From the NCBI GenBank assembly GCA_963707135.1, contig CAVPOY010000013.1, positions 1 through 64,000 of the forward strand: a DNA stretch of 64,000 nt. The letters are read 5' to 3'. This document shows positions 1-10,962 of this stretch, one piece after another. Numbering within the stretch: position 1 is the stretch's first letter; every line of letters begins with the position of its first letter. This stretch comes from JBGSTR01 sp963707135. Lineage in GTDB: Bacteria; Pseudomonadota; Gammaproteobacteria; Chromatiales; Chromatiaceae. The position numbers were made by a program, and so were the translations under genes. The notes under the pieces are model-generated. The model was not told where the DNA came from, searched no databases, and saw only the letters and a program-made list of their open reading frames with translations.

Positions 1-174
1 GGCCAACAGTCCGCCGACGGCCCATAGCAAAAGCAGCGCGGCGCCATCTGGAACGGCCTGCGCCTGGAGACCGAGCGTGGTGAAGACTCCGGTCCCGATC
101 ATGTTCGCGATCACGATCAGGACGGCGGTTCGGTAGTCGATGAAGCGCCTTAAGAGCCGCGCCTTCGAGTTCAT
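1..174 (-). CDS. APC-family amino acid permease, N-terminal part (runs off window)
   Basis: Reading the minus strand from the ATG at 172-174 gives 58 open codons to the window edge. The protein starts with a short basic stretch (residues 1-12) followed by a first membrane helix holding MIGTGVFTTLG, the unwound-helix glycine motif of APC-superfamily (amino acid-polyamine-organocation) permeases. A second hydrophobic stretch begins near residue 45. The family imports amino acids or related amines through the inner membrane; the substrate cannot be told from this fragment. The rest of the gene lies to the left of the window. Confidence 0.75.
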   Translation of the reverse strand, partial: MNSKARLLRRFIDYRTAVLIVIANMIGTGVFTTLGLQAQAVPDGAALLLLWAVGGLLA

Positions 175-942
175 CCCGTATATCCGCAAGTGCTCAAGTC
201 TGGCCTCACAATGGCCGTGAATCAGACGGGACTATCCTTCGCCGGGTCCTCGGGATCCGCGGGCATGGCCTCGCGAACCTCCGCTCGCGGCGGCTGGACC
301 GACTCCACCCATTCCTTCATCAGACACCCGGTCCTGAGGGACTGCGCAAGAACGGGCGCGATAAGGCCGCGCCGGATAGCGTCGGGAAAGAGATTCAGCG
401 CCCCGGTCAGCACGGTCAGCCCGCGCCGCAGGGTCGCCGAGACCGCCGGGTCGCTGCCGGCCAGCGGGCGCGGCCGGTATCGCTGGTATCCTGAAAGTGT
501 CAGAGGACCGGGCAGGACACCCCGGATCCGGTGGCCCAGCTTTCGTTGGTTTCGATTGGAGAACACGCGGGGTCACGCCTGTCCGTGGTTAGCCGACCCG
601 GCGTCGGCGGTGAGGGGCCAGAGTGTACGCGACTCGCAGTTAACATCCACCCGAGAAGACTTAAGAGAAACAAATAGGTGGACGTTCGTTGAATTGCGGG
701 CGACGTGCGCCGGCCCACGCCACGGATCCCGGGTGCGCGACGCAGCAAGGTCTCCGAGCGAGTCGATCGGAGCCGGATCGCCGATAGGTCCCACCGACGG
801 CGAGGGGTTGTGTGCACCCGCGCGGTCCGCCGATTTGCAGGGACGTTCATAAAAATGGCTTGACGCGACCCGCTCTGTTGGGCAGGTATTGCATCCCAGC
901 TAATAACGTACGGTTCGGGGTCGTTATCGAAGAGATGGCCGA
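175..942. other. Long intergenic stretch with one unrecognised minus-strand ORF (222-566)
   Basis: About 770 bases separate the permease start from the HAD phosphatase. Open frames exist on both strands but most look like GC-driven noise. The one with the most protein-like composition is the minus-strand frame 566 to 222 (114 codons), with a hydrophobic stretch near its middle and an acidic proline-rich tail. I recognise no family in it, and two other overlapping frames are equally open, so I do not call it a gene. The base composition becomes less GC-rich at about 640-690. Confidence 0.3.
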
Positions 943-1743
943 ATGACCTGGAGACTTATCAGCTGCGACCTCGACGGGACGCTGTTGAACCCCGGCCACC
1001 GCGTGGGCGACTACACCCTCGCGGTGTTGCGCGCCCTGCGGCAGCGGGGGATCGAGCTGGTCCTGGCCTCCGGACGTCACTACCGGGACGTGAGCGCTAT
1101 TTCCGCGCTCATCGGTCACGGCGTCCAGACGATATCCTGCAACGGCGCGGCGGTTCACGACGAATTCGGCGAAGTCGTCGAAATGACGAGCCTCGAGCCC
1201 GAGTGTCTCGAGTTCCTCGTCTCGGATCCGGCGTTCGCACCGGTTCACACCAACCTGTTTAGCGCCCACGAGTGGCTTGTCGAGCGGCCGGAGCCGAGTC
1301 TGCTCGTCTACCATGAGGAATCCGGTTTCTCCTATCGGGAGGTCGATTTCCGCAGGCTCGATCATCAGCCCGTGCTGAAGGTGTTCTACTACGGTGAGCA
1401 CGCGAGGCTGCGCGAGCTCGAGGACCATATCCGCGAGCACTGGGCCGACAGGGTCTCGACGACCTTCTCCCTGCCGTTCACGCTGGAGGCAATGGCCGCG
1501 GGCGTTTCCAAGGGTGCGGCGCTGGAGCGCATATGCCTTCGAAAGGGCATCGATAGGTCAATGACGCTGGCCTTCGGCGATGGGCTGAACGACATCGAGA
1601 TGCTGCGCGGCGCCGGGACCGGGATTGTGATGGGCAACGCCGATCCGCGGCTCAAGGCCGCGCTCCCCGGTCACCCCGTCATCGGCGGGAACGACGAGGA
1701 AGCGGTGGCGCGCTACCTTGAGAGGTCGTTTGCCGATTCCTGA
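943..1743 (+). CDS. Cof-type HAD-IIB sugar-phosphatase
   Basis: A 266-residue haloacid-dehalogenase phosphatase of the Cof/YidA subtype, which hydrolyses phosphorylated sugars or other small metabolites in the cytoplasm. Motif I is DLDGTLLN at residues 8-15 (nucleophile and acid/base aspartates), motif II is the ASGR region near 43, and motif IV is GDGLNDIEML near 210, which binds Mg2+. The cap sits between motifs II and III, as in class IIB. It lies 90 bases ahead of the PTS fusion gene on the same strand, so a role in balancing sugar phosphates made by PTS uptake is plausible. The exact substrate cannot be read from the sequence. Confidence 0.88.
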   Translation: MTWRLISCDLDGTLLNPGHRVGDYTLAVLRALRQRGIELVLASGRHYRDVSAISALIGHGVQTISCNGAAVHDEFGEVVEMTSLEPECLEFLVSDPAFAPVHTNLFSAHEWLVERPEPSLLVYHEESGFSYREVDFRRLDHQPVLKVFYYGEHARLRELEDHIREHWADRVSTTFSLPFTLEAMAAGVSKGAALERICLRKGIDRSMTLAFGDGLNDIEMLRGAGTGIVMGNADPRLKAALPGHPVIGGNDEEAVARYLERSFADS

Positions 1744-1832
1744 GCCAGGTCGGCGAGAATGCCCTCGTTGACGAATGGGGTGGCGCTCGGCCATCCGGTA
1801 AACCGAATAACACGACCACGAAGGAGACGGAG

Positions 1833-4362
1833 ATGTCGACAATCGAGCTACGGGCGCCACTCGACGGCGTCATCGTGCCGCTGGAGCAGGTGCCGGACCC
1901 GGTGTTCGCCCAGAAGATGGTGGGGGACGGCCTGTCCATCGATCCGCTGAACCAGCTACTGACCGCGCCCTGCGGCGGTACCGTGACCCAGCTCCACCGC
2001 GCGGGACACGCGGTGACGCTCACAACCCCCGAAGGCATCGAGGTGATGATGCACATCGGGCTCGATACCGTGGAGCTCAAGGGCGAGGGCTTCTCCCCGC
2101 GGGTGACCGAAGGCCAGACCGTCGCCGCCGGCGATCCCCTGATCGGGTTCGACGCGGACTTTCTCGCCACCCACGCCAAGAGCCTGCTCACCCAGATGGT
2201 AGTCATCAATACCGAGCGGCTGAGCGGGCTGCGCCCGGCGTCCGGACGCGTACGGGCCAACAAGGACGTGGCCCTGGTCCTGGATCTCGCGGCCCGCGCT
2301 GCCTCCGGGGATGAGCTCAAGGGGCAGCGGGTCACCTCCGAGGCGGTGTTGGTCCCCAACTCAACGGGGCTGCACGCCCGCCCGGCCGCCGTGCTGGCCA
2401 ATCTGGCCAAGAAATTCAAGTCGCGCGTCCTGCTCCAGCGCGGTAACGACCAGGCCAACGCCAAGAGCGTGGTTTCCGTCATGGGTCTGGAGATCGGATA
2501 CGGGGATAAGGTGGTGCTGATCGCGGAGGGCCCGGATGCAACCGAGGCCATCGCGGCGCTGACCCCGGAGCTCGCCTCCGGTCTCGGCGATGAGGGCGCC
2601 AGACCGGCTCCGGCACCGGCGACGATGATGGTCGGCATAGATTCCGCACCGGCACCCCGGCCGCGCTCGGAGGACCCGAACCTGCTGCTGGGCGTCTCCG
2701 CCTCCCCGGGCCTCGCCGTCGGCAAGGTGTTCCAGCTTCGCCGGGAGGAGATTCAGGTCGTCGAGGCGGGCGACAACCCCCATCAGGAGCGCCGCCGGCT
2801 GGACGATGCGGTGGACCTCGCCAAGGTCCAGCTCGAGGCCCTGCAGGCGGAGCTGCACGCCCAGGCGGACCCGGCCAAGGCGGCGATATTCGCGGCCCAT
2901 CAGGAGCTGCTGGACGACCCCGACTCTGATGGATATCGCCGAAAGCGCCATCGCGAAGGGCAAGAGCGCCGCCTATGCCTGGCAACGGGCGTACAGCACC
3001 CATGCCGAGCGCCTCGCGCAGCTGCGCAACGCGCTGCTGGCGGGGCGCGCCAACGACCTGCGAGACGTGGGGCGCCGGGTGCTCGGCATCATCACCGGCC
3101 ATCCGCCCGAGGAACCGGAGCTGCCGCCGGAGACCATCCTGGTCGCCGAGGAGCTGACACCGTCCGACACCGCGAGCCTCGATCGTACGCGGGTGCTCGG
3201 TTTCTGCACCGTCGGGGGCGGGGCGACCTCCCATGTCGCCATCATCGCCCGCGCGCTGGATATCCCGGCGGTCGCGGGCATCGAGCCCCGGGCACTGGAC
3301 CTCGAAAACGGAAAGCCGGTCATTCTCGACGGCACGCGCGGCACCTTGCGGTTGGATCCGGACCGGGCCGAGATGGCGCGCATCAGGGACATCAAGGAGA
3401 AGACCGCCGCCCGGCGCCGGGCCGACCTTGACGCCGCCCAGGAGCCCGCGGTGACCCGCGACGGCCATCGGGTCGAGGTCGTGGCCAATATCGGCAATGA
3501 GCAAGAGGCCGGCGAGGCGGTGCGGATGGGGGCCGAGGGGGTCGGACTGTTGCGCTCGGAGCTACTGTATCTGGATCGTGCGACGGCACCCACCGAGGAC
3601 GAGCAGTACCGGGTCTACGACGGGATCTCCGCGGCCCTGGAAGGCCGCCCGATGATCATTCGCACGCTGGACGTCGGTGGCGACAAGCCGTTGCCCTACC
3701 TGCCCATGCCGCGGGAGGAGAACCCGTTCCTGGGTGTGCGGGGCGTGCGCATCGCACTCGACCGGCCGGAGATCCTGCGCACCCAGATCAGGGCCATCCT
3801 GCGGCTGGCGCAGACCCGCCGGGTGGGCATCATGTTCCCGATGGTCTCGACCCTGGACGAGATCCGCTCCATCAAGGGGGTGCTGGACGAGGAACGGGAG
3901 AAGATCGGGCGCGGGACTCCGCTGGAGGTCGGGATCATGGTCGAGGTGCCCTCCACGGCCGTGATGGCCGCCCAGTTCGCCAAGGAGGTGGACTTCTTCT
4001 CGGTGGGCACCAACGACCTGACCCAGTACACCCTGGCCATGGACCGGGGACATCCCAAGCTGGCGCCGAAGGCTGACGCCATGAACCCGGCGGTCCTGCG
4101 GCTGATCGCGCAGACGGTAGAGGGTGCGCACGCCAGTGGGAAATGGGTGGGCGTTTGCGGGGGCATCGCGAGCGATCCGCAGGCCGTGCCGATACTGGTC
4201 GGTCTCGGCGTCGATGAGCTCAGCGTCAGCGTGCCGTCGGTGCCCACGGTCAAGGCGGAGGTGCGCGGCCGAACGCTCGAGGAGTGCAAGGCGTTGGCGC
4301 AACGTGCCCTGACGCGGGACACCGCCGCCGACGTGCGCGCCCTGGTGCCCCTGGAATTCTAA
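1833..4362 (+). CDS. PTS EIIA-HPr-EI fusion phosphotransferase, reading frame broken at 2925
   Basis: One polypeptide would carry the whole soluble phosphorelay of a sugar PTS. EIIA-Glc-like domain: residues 1-150, phospho-His74 in HIGLDTV. HPr domain: about 168-255, phospho-His181 in GLHARPAA and the regulatory serine in AKSVVSV. Enzyme I: from about 283 to the end, with the swivelling His in GGGATSHVA, the PEP-binding TLDVGGDKPLPY region and the C-terminal GTNDLTQYT and GVCGG motifs. The frame shifts at an extra T at 2925: the first frame runs from 1833 and the second continues cleanly to 4362. Removing that base restores ...DDPDLMDIAE. I see no slippery heptamer or stimulatory structure, so this is either a sequencing insertion or a recent inactivation. 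The ptsG-like gene follows 14 bases downstream, and the two form an uptake operon. Confidence 0.9.
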
Positions 4363-4376
4363 ATCGGGAGACGATC

Positions 4377-6461
4377 ATGTCTTTGAAATCGACTTGGGAT
4401 AGCAGCTTCTCCGCCCTGCAGAAGATCGGCAAGGCGCTCATGCTGCCGGTGGCCGTGCTGCCGGTGGCCGGCATCCTGCTCGGCGTGGGAAGCTCGATCG
4501 CGGGCGCCGAAGGCCTCGCGCCCTGGCTCATCAAGGTCGGTGAGATCATGGCCGCGTCCGGCGGGGCCGTATTCACCATCCTGCCGCTGATCTTCGCCAT
4601 CGGTGTCGTGCTCGGTTTCACCGACAACGACGGCGTCGCCGCCATGGCCGCCACGGTCGGTTACTTCGTGATGCTGGCGGCGCTGGGCATCATGGGTCTG
4701 CTTTTCATCTCGTGGACCGCGCCGATTGAGCCGCTGCAGGTCAGCGCGGTCGGCGGGAAGTCGGCCTACATCGAGTACGACGTGGAGCGCCAGCGATTCA
4801 TCTGCCTGGACGCCGAGGGGCGGACGCTCGAGAAGACCCGGGCCGACGAGACCGAGGGTAATGCGATCGGCTGCGACGGCGTCGACGTTCCCTTCAGCCT
4901 CCAGGAGGCAGACGCGGGTGGCGGCGCACTGGCCCTGTACGACGCCGGTGACGGGCAAATGGTTCCTTTCCCCACGGCCAAGAGCCGGGCCGAGATCAAG
5001 AAGATCTTCGGCATCGAGTCCATCGACACCGGCGTATTCGGCGGCATCCTGATCGGGTTGATCGCCGCGGCGCTGTTCAACCGCTACTACCGCATCAAGC
5101 TGCCGCCCTATCTGGGGTTCTTCGCCGGCAAGCGCTTCGTGCCGATCGTCGTGTCCTTCGCGGCCATCGCGCTGGCTGGCGTGCTGGCGGTCGTGTGGCC
5201 GCCCATCGGCGGCGCCATCCGCGATTTCGGCGACTGGGCCGCCTACGGCAACCCGGCCATGGCGGTGACCATCTACGGCGTCGTCGAGCGCATGCTCCTG
5301 CCCTTCGGTCTGCACCACATCTGGAATGTGCCCTTCTTTTTCGAGGTCGGCACCTACGTCAACCCGGATACCGGCGAGACCGTCCACGGCGTGCTCAGCC
5401 GCTTCTTCGCCGGCGACTACGAGGCGGCGATACTCGGCGGCGGCTTCGTATTCAAGATGTTCGGGCTTCCGGCGGCGGCGCTGGCCATCTACCACACGGC
5501 CAAGCCGGAGAACAAGGCGCGGGTCGGCGGCATCATGGCCTCCGCGGCCTTGACCGCCTTCCTCACGGGCATCACCGAGCCCCTGGAGTTCGCGTTCCTG
5601 TTCGTCGCGCCCATTCTGTACGTCGTCCATGCGGTGCTTGTCGGACTGGCCTTCCTGTCTACCTACCTGCTGGATGCGCGTCTGGGCTACTCCTTCTCCC
5701 ACGGCTTCATCGATTACGCCCTCTACTACGTCAACAACATCAAGCCCTGGATCATTCTCATCCTGGGACCGATCTTCGCCGTGATCTACTACACGGCGTT
5801 TCGCATGCTGATCGTAAGGATGAATCTGATGACGCCGGGCCGAGAGGCCGAGACTGTCGATGTCTCCCAGGTCAAGGCCGAGGTGGCCGACGAGTTCGCC
5901 AAGGAGCTGGTGCTGGCCTTTGGCGGCAAGAGCAACATAGTGGCACTGGATGCCTGCATCACGCGCCTCCGCGTTGCGGTGGCCGACATGAACAAGGCGA
6001 ACCCGGACAAGCTGAAGGCACTCGGCGCGGCGGGCGTGGTGACCGTCGGCAACAATCTGCAGGCGATCTTCGGGCCTCGATCCGAGAATCTCATGACCGA
6101 CATGAAGGAATATCTCAAGACCGCCGGCGATGAGGCCGAGCTGCCCGAGGGGGCGGCGGCGCCCAAGGTGCGCTACAAGGCCGACGATTTGAGGCCGCGC
6201 GCCCGCGACGCCCAGGCGCCGGAGAAGGCGCGCGCCCTGCTCGCGGGTCTGGGTGGCCGCGCGAACGTGCAGCAGGCCGAGGCCTGTGCCGAGACCCGAT
6301 TGCGCGTCACCCTGGCGGACGCCGGCAAGCTCGACGAGGGCGGGCTGGAGAAAGCCGGTGTACAGGGCATCATGCGTCTGGAAGACGGCGTCATGCACTT
6401 GCTCGTCGGTCTCAACGCCGACCAGTACGCCGCGGAGATGCGGGCTGCCATGGCCGGTTGA
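4377..6461 (+). CDS. ptsG: PTS glucose-type EIICB permease with extra hydrophilic insert and second IIB-like domain
   Basis: A 694-residue inner-membrane sugar permease close to E. coli PtsG across most of its length: LGFTDNDGVAA, NRYYRIKLPPYLGFFAGKRF, LPFGLHHIWNVPF and FLTGITEPLEFAF are all present. Two departures stand out. First, between the helix ending near residue 115 and the conserved DTGVFGG at about 220 there is a hydrophilic insert of some 75-90 residues with two cysteines, where E. coli has a short loop. Second, after the normal IIB domain (phospho-Cys in LDACITRLR, about residues 505-580) a second IIB-like unit follows (about 625-694), where the motif reads EACAETRLR, one residue longer. 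The ATG at 4377 follows a GGGAGA ribosome site. It is the partner of the upstream EIIA-HPr-EI fusion. Confidence 0.9.
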   Translation: MSLKSTWDSSFSALQKIGKALMLPVAVLPVAGILLGVGSSIAGAEGLAPWLIKVGEIMAASGGAVFTILPLIFAIGVVLGFTDNDGVAAMAATVGYFVMLAALGIMGLLFISWTAPIEPLQVSAVGGKSAYIEYDVERQRFICLDAEGRTLEKTRADETEGNAIGCDGVDVPFSLQEADAGGGALALYDAGDGQMVPFPTAKSRAEIKKIFGIESIDTGVFGGILIGLIAAALFNRYYRIKLPPYLGFFAGKRFVPIVVSFAAIALAGVLAVVWPPIGGAIRDFGDWAAYGNPAMAVTIYGVVERMLLPFGLHHIWNVPFFFEVGTYVNPDTGETVHGVLSRFFAGDYEAAILGGGFVFKMFGLPAAALAIYHTAKPENKARVGGIMASAALTAFLTGITEPLEFAFLFVAPILYVVHAVLVGLAFLSTYLLDARLGYSFSHGFIDYALYYVNNIKPWIILILGPIFAVIYYTAFRMLIVRMNLMTPGREAETVDVSQVKAEVADEFAKELVLAFGGKSNIVALDACITRLRVAVADMNKANPDKLKALGAAGVVTVGNNLQAIFGPRSENLMTDMKEYLKTAGDEAELPEGAAAPKVRYKADDLRPRARDAQAPEKARALLAGLGGRANVQQAEACAETRLRVTLADAGKLDEGGLEKAGVQGIMRLEDGVMHLLVGLNADQYAAEMRAAMAG

Positions 6462-6606
6462 ACGCCTTGGCAATCTCCCTCGCCGGGGACCGGGTCACGG
6501 GGACGTGGCCGCGGTCCGGCTCCATCCCGGGTTCAGTGGGTCTTGCGCGAGCGCCGACGGCGCGCGGCCGCCGCCCGCGAGTCGAGCCCGTCCCGTGACG
6601 GACCCG

Positions 6607-7320
6607 ATGCCGCTTCGCGGAAAGGTCGCGCTGGTCTCCGGCGCGAGCAGGGGGCTGGGCCGTCAACTGGCGCTTCAGTTGGCCGATCGGCAGGCGAATC
6701 TCGTGCTTCTGGCGCGCGACCCGGTTCGGCTCGATGAGGTCGCCGCGCGGGTGCGGTCGACCGGCTCGGCGTGCGAGACGATGGTCTGCGATCTGGCGAA
6801 AACCAGCGAGATCGCCGATGTCTGCTCGCACGTCAGCGCCACGGGAGGCGTGGACATTCTGATCAACAACGCGGGGCTCGGCTTCTATAAGCCGTTCCTC
6901 GAGCACAGCCTGACCGAGCACGACGCCATTCTCGATGTCAACCTGCGGAGTCTGATCCACCTCACCCAACGGCTGCTGCCAGACATGCTGGACCGCGGGT
7001 CGGGTCACATCGTCAACATCGCCTCCGACCTGGCATTCACCCCAATCGCGAATATGGCGGTCTATGCCGCTTCCAAGTTCGCCGTGCGCGGTTTCACGCT
7101 GAGCCTTGCCCGCGAGGTCAAGGACAAGGGCGTCAAGGTCTCACTGATCAACCCGGGCATCGTCGACACCGGGTTCAATGCCGGCGTGGAGGGCGGCAAG
7201 GACGCCTCCGGCGCACTGCGCCCCGCGGAGCTTGCCGCTTTGATCGTCAGCGTGCTCGAGCAGCCGGGCTACCAGATGATCGATGAGCTGACCGTGCACC
7301 CGCAGATGCAGGACTACTGA
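6607..7320 (+). CDS. SDR-family NAD(P)-dependent oxidoreductase
   Basis: A 237-residue classical short-chain dehydrogenase. The cofactor-binding TGxxxGxG motif appears as SGASRGLG near residue 10, the NNAG motif follows in INNAGLGF near 82, and the catalytic set is N, Ser (IASDL), Tyr-x3-Lys as YAASK near 150. PG motif: NPGIVDTGF. An in-frame GTG at 6595 is an alternative start; neither start has a strong ribosome site. It lies between the PTS permease and the glycogen genes and ends 11 bases before the next start, so it is probably co-transcribed. The substrate is unknown. Confidence 0.85.
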   Translation: MPLRGKVALVSGASRGLGRQLALQLADRQANLVLLARDPVRLDEVAARVRSTGSACETMVCDLAKTSEIADVCSHVSATGGVDILINNAGLGFYKPFLEHSLTEHDAILDVNLRSLIHLTQRLLPDMLDRGSGHIVNIASDLAFTPIANMAVYAASKFAVRGFTLSLAREVKDKGVKVSLINPGIVDTGFNAGVEGGKDASGALRPAELAALIVSVLEQPGYQMIDELTVHPQMQDY

Positions 7321-7331
7321 GGACCACTCCC

Positions 7332-10300
7332 GTGGAGACCAAGCTCATGACCCCGGGACCGCGGATCTACAATCTGTTCCCGCTGCTGGCGGGCCCCATC
7401 GAGGGTGACGGCAGGGACTGGCATGGTCACCTGCCACGCGTCGCCGCGATGCGCTTCGATTGGGTGATGCTGAATCCGTTCCACTACCCGGGCTTCTCGG
7501 GAAGCCTGTACGCCATCAAGGATCCCTACCGGCTGCACCCCCTGGTACAAGGCGGATCGAAGAAGTCCCCCAAGCGCCTGCTGGGCGATTTCGTCAGGGC
7601 GGCCGGCAAGCGCGGCGTCAAGGTCATGATGGACCTGGTGGTCAATCACACGGCCCGCGATGCGGATCTGGTCGCCGAGCATCCCGAGTGGTATCGGCGC
7701 GAGGCGGGTGGCGAGCTGGTGAGCCCTGGCGCGATCGACCCCGCGGATGCGCGGGAGCTGACCGTCTGGGGCGACCTGGCCGAGCTCGACTACGCCAGCC
7801 CGGAGTCCCGCGAGGGCCTGATCCGCTACTGGGGCGGCTACCTGCGCCACTATGCCGGTCTCGGCGTGAAGGGCTTCCGGTGCGACGCAGCCTACCAGGT
7901 GCCGGCGGAGGTGTGGGCGGCCCTGATCGCCGCCGCACGGGCGGAGGACCCAGGCCTCCTGTTCGTCGCCGAGACCCTGGGCGCAACGCTCGAGCAGGTC
8001 CGGGACCTCGAGGAAGCCGGTTTCGATTTCTTCTACAACAGCGCCAAATGGTGGGACTTCCAGGCGCCCTGGCTGCTGGAGCAGTACGAAGACTTCCGGC
8101 GCATCGCCCCGTCCATCGCCTTCCCGGAGAGCCATGACACCGAGCGTCTGGCCGCCGAGCTGGGAATCCGGGATATCGATCAGCTGGAGGCGCACTACCG
8201 GCAGCGCTATCTGTTCTCGGCGGTCTTCTCCGCCGGGGTCATGATGCCGATGGGGTATGAATACGGGTTTTCGCGCCGCCTGGACGTGGTGCGTACCCGG
8301 CCCGAGGACTGGGAAGAGCCCCGGTTCGACCTCGCTCCCTTCATCGCGGCGGTCAACGGCATGAAGCAGGAGTGCCCGGCCCTGGGCGTCGAGGGCCCGC
8401 AACGGCGTCTCAAGGGCACCGACCCGGACCTGGTCGCCCTGCTGCGCCTGGGCGACGAGGGCGGCCTCGAGGGCGGTGCCCTGACACTGATCAATACCTC
8501 CGCCGCCCGACCCAAGACCGTAGACCCGGCGCCTCTGGTCGGCCAGGTCGAGCCGAGTTTCGACACCTATGTCGATATCAGTCCGGGATCCGCTGCCGCG
8601 GCGGGAGCCCTGAACGGCCCGGTCACTCTCGCGCCCCTGGAGGTAAGGGTCTGGTGCGCCAGCCACGCCAGCGCGCGGGACCATCTGGCCGAGCTCGGGG
8701 GGGCGCGGCTTCCCGCCGACGTCGTTCGGGCCATCGTTGGCGCGGATTACGAGGACCCTTTCGGCGTGCGCGGCCTACACGCGGAGGGACGCAAGGGCCG
8801 ATGGGTGATTCGTACCTTCCAGCCGGACGCGGACCGGGTGCAGCTGATACACGGCGAGACCGGGGAGGCGCTCGCCGACCTGGAGCGGCAGCACCGGGCC
8901 GGGCTCTTTTCCGGCACCGTGGATGGATACGCAGAGCCCTTTCCTTACCGGCTGCGGGTGACCTGGGGCGACTACAGCGAAGACCTCGAGGATCCATACC
9001 GGTTTCCGCCGGTCCTGGGGGAGCTCGACACCCACCTGTTGGCGGAGGGTAAGCATCTGCGCCCCTTCGAGAAGCTCGGTGCGCACCCGATGATTCTCGA
9101 AGGGGTCAGCGGCGTCGCCTTCGCGGTCTGGGCGCCGGGCGCCCGCCGGGTGGCCGTGGTGGGGGAGTTCAATGGCTGGGACGGGCGCCGTCATCCGATG
9201 CGTCTGCGTCAGGAGTGTGGGGTCTGGGAGATCTTCGTCCCCGGTGTCCCGATCGGGGCGAGTTACAAGTACGAGATCAAGGGCGCCAATGGCGAGCTGC
9301 TGCCGCTCAAGACAGATCCCTATGCGTTCTGGTGCGAGCGCTCGCCCAAGAACGCGGCCCGCGTGTATGGCGAGGACGGCTTCGAGTGGACGGATCAGGA
9401 ATGGCTCGCTCAGCGACAGGCGGCGGCCGGGCGTGATGCACCGGTCAGCATCTACGAGGTGCACCTCGGCTCCTGGAGGCGCGTGACCGCGGAGGGAAAC
9501 CGCTACCTGACCTATCGGGAGCTGGCCGAGCAGCTGGTGCCCTACGTCAAGCTCCATGGGCTTTACCCACATCGAGCTGCTGCCGATCAGCGAGTACCCC
9601 TTCGACGGCTCCTGGGGCTACCAGCCCATCGGGCTCTACGCCCCGACCAGCCGTTTCGGTACGCCCGCGGACTTCAAGTACTTCGTCAACGCCTGCCACG
9701 GCGCCGGCATCGGCGTGCTGCTGGACTGGGTGCCCGGTCACTTCCCTACCGATGCCCACGGCCTGGGCTACTTCGACGGCACGCATCTCTACGAGCACGC
9801 CGATCCGCGTCAGGGCTTCCACCAGGACTGGAACACGCTGATCTACAACTACGGTCGCAATGAGGTGCGCAATTATCTGTTGGGTAACGCCCTGTTCTGG
9901 GTAGAGCACTACCACCTCGACGGGCTGCGCATGGACGCCGTGGCCTCGATGCTCTACCTGGACTACAGCCGCAAGGAGGGCGAATGGATCCCGAACAAGT
10001 ACGGCGGCCGGGAAAACCTGGAGGCCATCGAGCTGTTGAAGGAGGTCAACCAGGAGCTCTACGGCACCCATCCCGGCATCGTCACCGTGGCGGAGGAGTC
10101 CACGGCCTGGCCGGCGGTATCGCGGCCGGTCTATCTGGGTGGCCTGGGGTTCGGCTACAAGTGGAACATGGGCTGGATGCACGACACGCTGGACTACATG
10201 GGGCACGAGCCGATCCATCGCCGCTATCACCACGACCGCCTGACCTTCGGGCTGATCTACGCCTTCAGCGAGAACTTCGTGCTGCCGCTGAGTCACGACG

Positions 10301-10959
10301 AGGTGGTGCACGGCAAGGGTTCGCTGTTGACCCGCATGCCGGGCGACGCCTGGCAGAAGTTCGCCAACCTGCGTGCCTATCTGGGCTTCATGTGGACCCA
10401 CCCCGGCAAGAAACTTCTGTTCATGGGCGGGGAGTTTGCCCAGGGGCGGGAGTGGAACCACGACTCGGGACTGGATTGGGACCTGCTCGAGATCCACTGG
10501 CACCAGGGGGTAGCGCGACTTGTAACGGACTTGAACCGGCTGTACCACGCGCTGCCAGCCCTACACGAGCGGGATTGCGACCCGGAGGGATTCGAGTGGG
10601 TCGAGGCCAGCGATACGGACCAATCGGTGATCGCCTTCGTGCGCAAGGGTGCGCCGGGGAGCCACCCGGTTCTGGTGGTCTGCAACTTCACGCCGGTGCC
10701 GCGCCACGGCTACCGGGTCGGCGTCCCGGTTGCCGGTTCGTATGCGGAACGTCTGAGCACGGATTCGTCGGAGTATTCCGGAAGCGGGGTGGGCAACGGC
10801 AGCCGTGTCCTCTCCGAGCCCGTCGTCAGCCAGGGCCGCGCCGACTCGATCCTGCTGACCCTTCCGCCGCTCGCAACGCTGGTCTTCGAGCAACTCGAAG
10901 AAGACAGTAGCCGCAAAAGAAACGCACAACCACTGACCGAGCATCGTCTCAGGAGGTGA
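7332..10959 (+). CDS. glgB: GlgE-like GH13 domain fused to 1,4-alpha-glucan branching enzyme; frame broken at 9554-9555
   Basis: Two GH13 enzymes in one reconstructed protein of about 1200 residues. The N-terminal unit (about residues 1-450) resembles a shortened GlgE/alpha-amylase barrel: LVVNH, nucleophile Asp in FRCDAAYQ, acid Glu in FVAETLG, and the third acid in PESHDTER. The C-terminal unit (about 460-1205) is a complete branching enzyme: CBM48 (EFNGWDGRRHPM), IYEVHLGSWRR, nucleophile in LRMDAVASM, Glu in VAEESTAWP, Asp in LSHDEVVHG. It makes alpha-1,6 branches in glycogen. The frame slips at the CC pair 9554-9555 (an extra C); without it KLMGFTHIELLP is restored. Translation starts at the GTG at 7332 or the ATG at 7347. 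GlgC follows three bases after the stop. Confidence 0.88.
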
Positions 10960-10962
10960 CCA

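Noticed and set aside
2915..2935. Programmed frameshift in the PTS fusion gene
   Set aside because: No slippery heptamer or downstream structure; a plain extra T explains it better.
4359..6473. Long minus-strand open frame opposite the PTS permease
   Set aside because: It mirrors the codon pattern of the real gene and contains no recognisable domain. The same applies to other long opposite-strand frames, for example 10561-12360.
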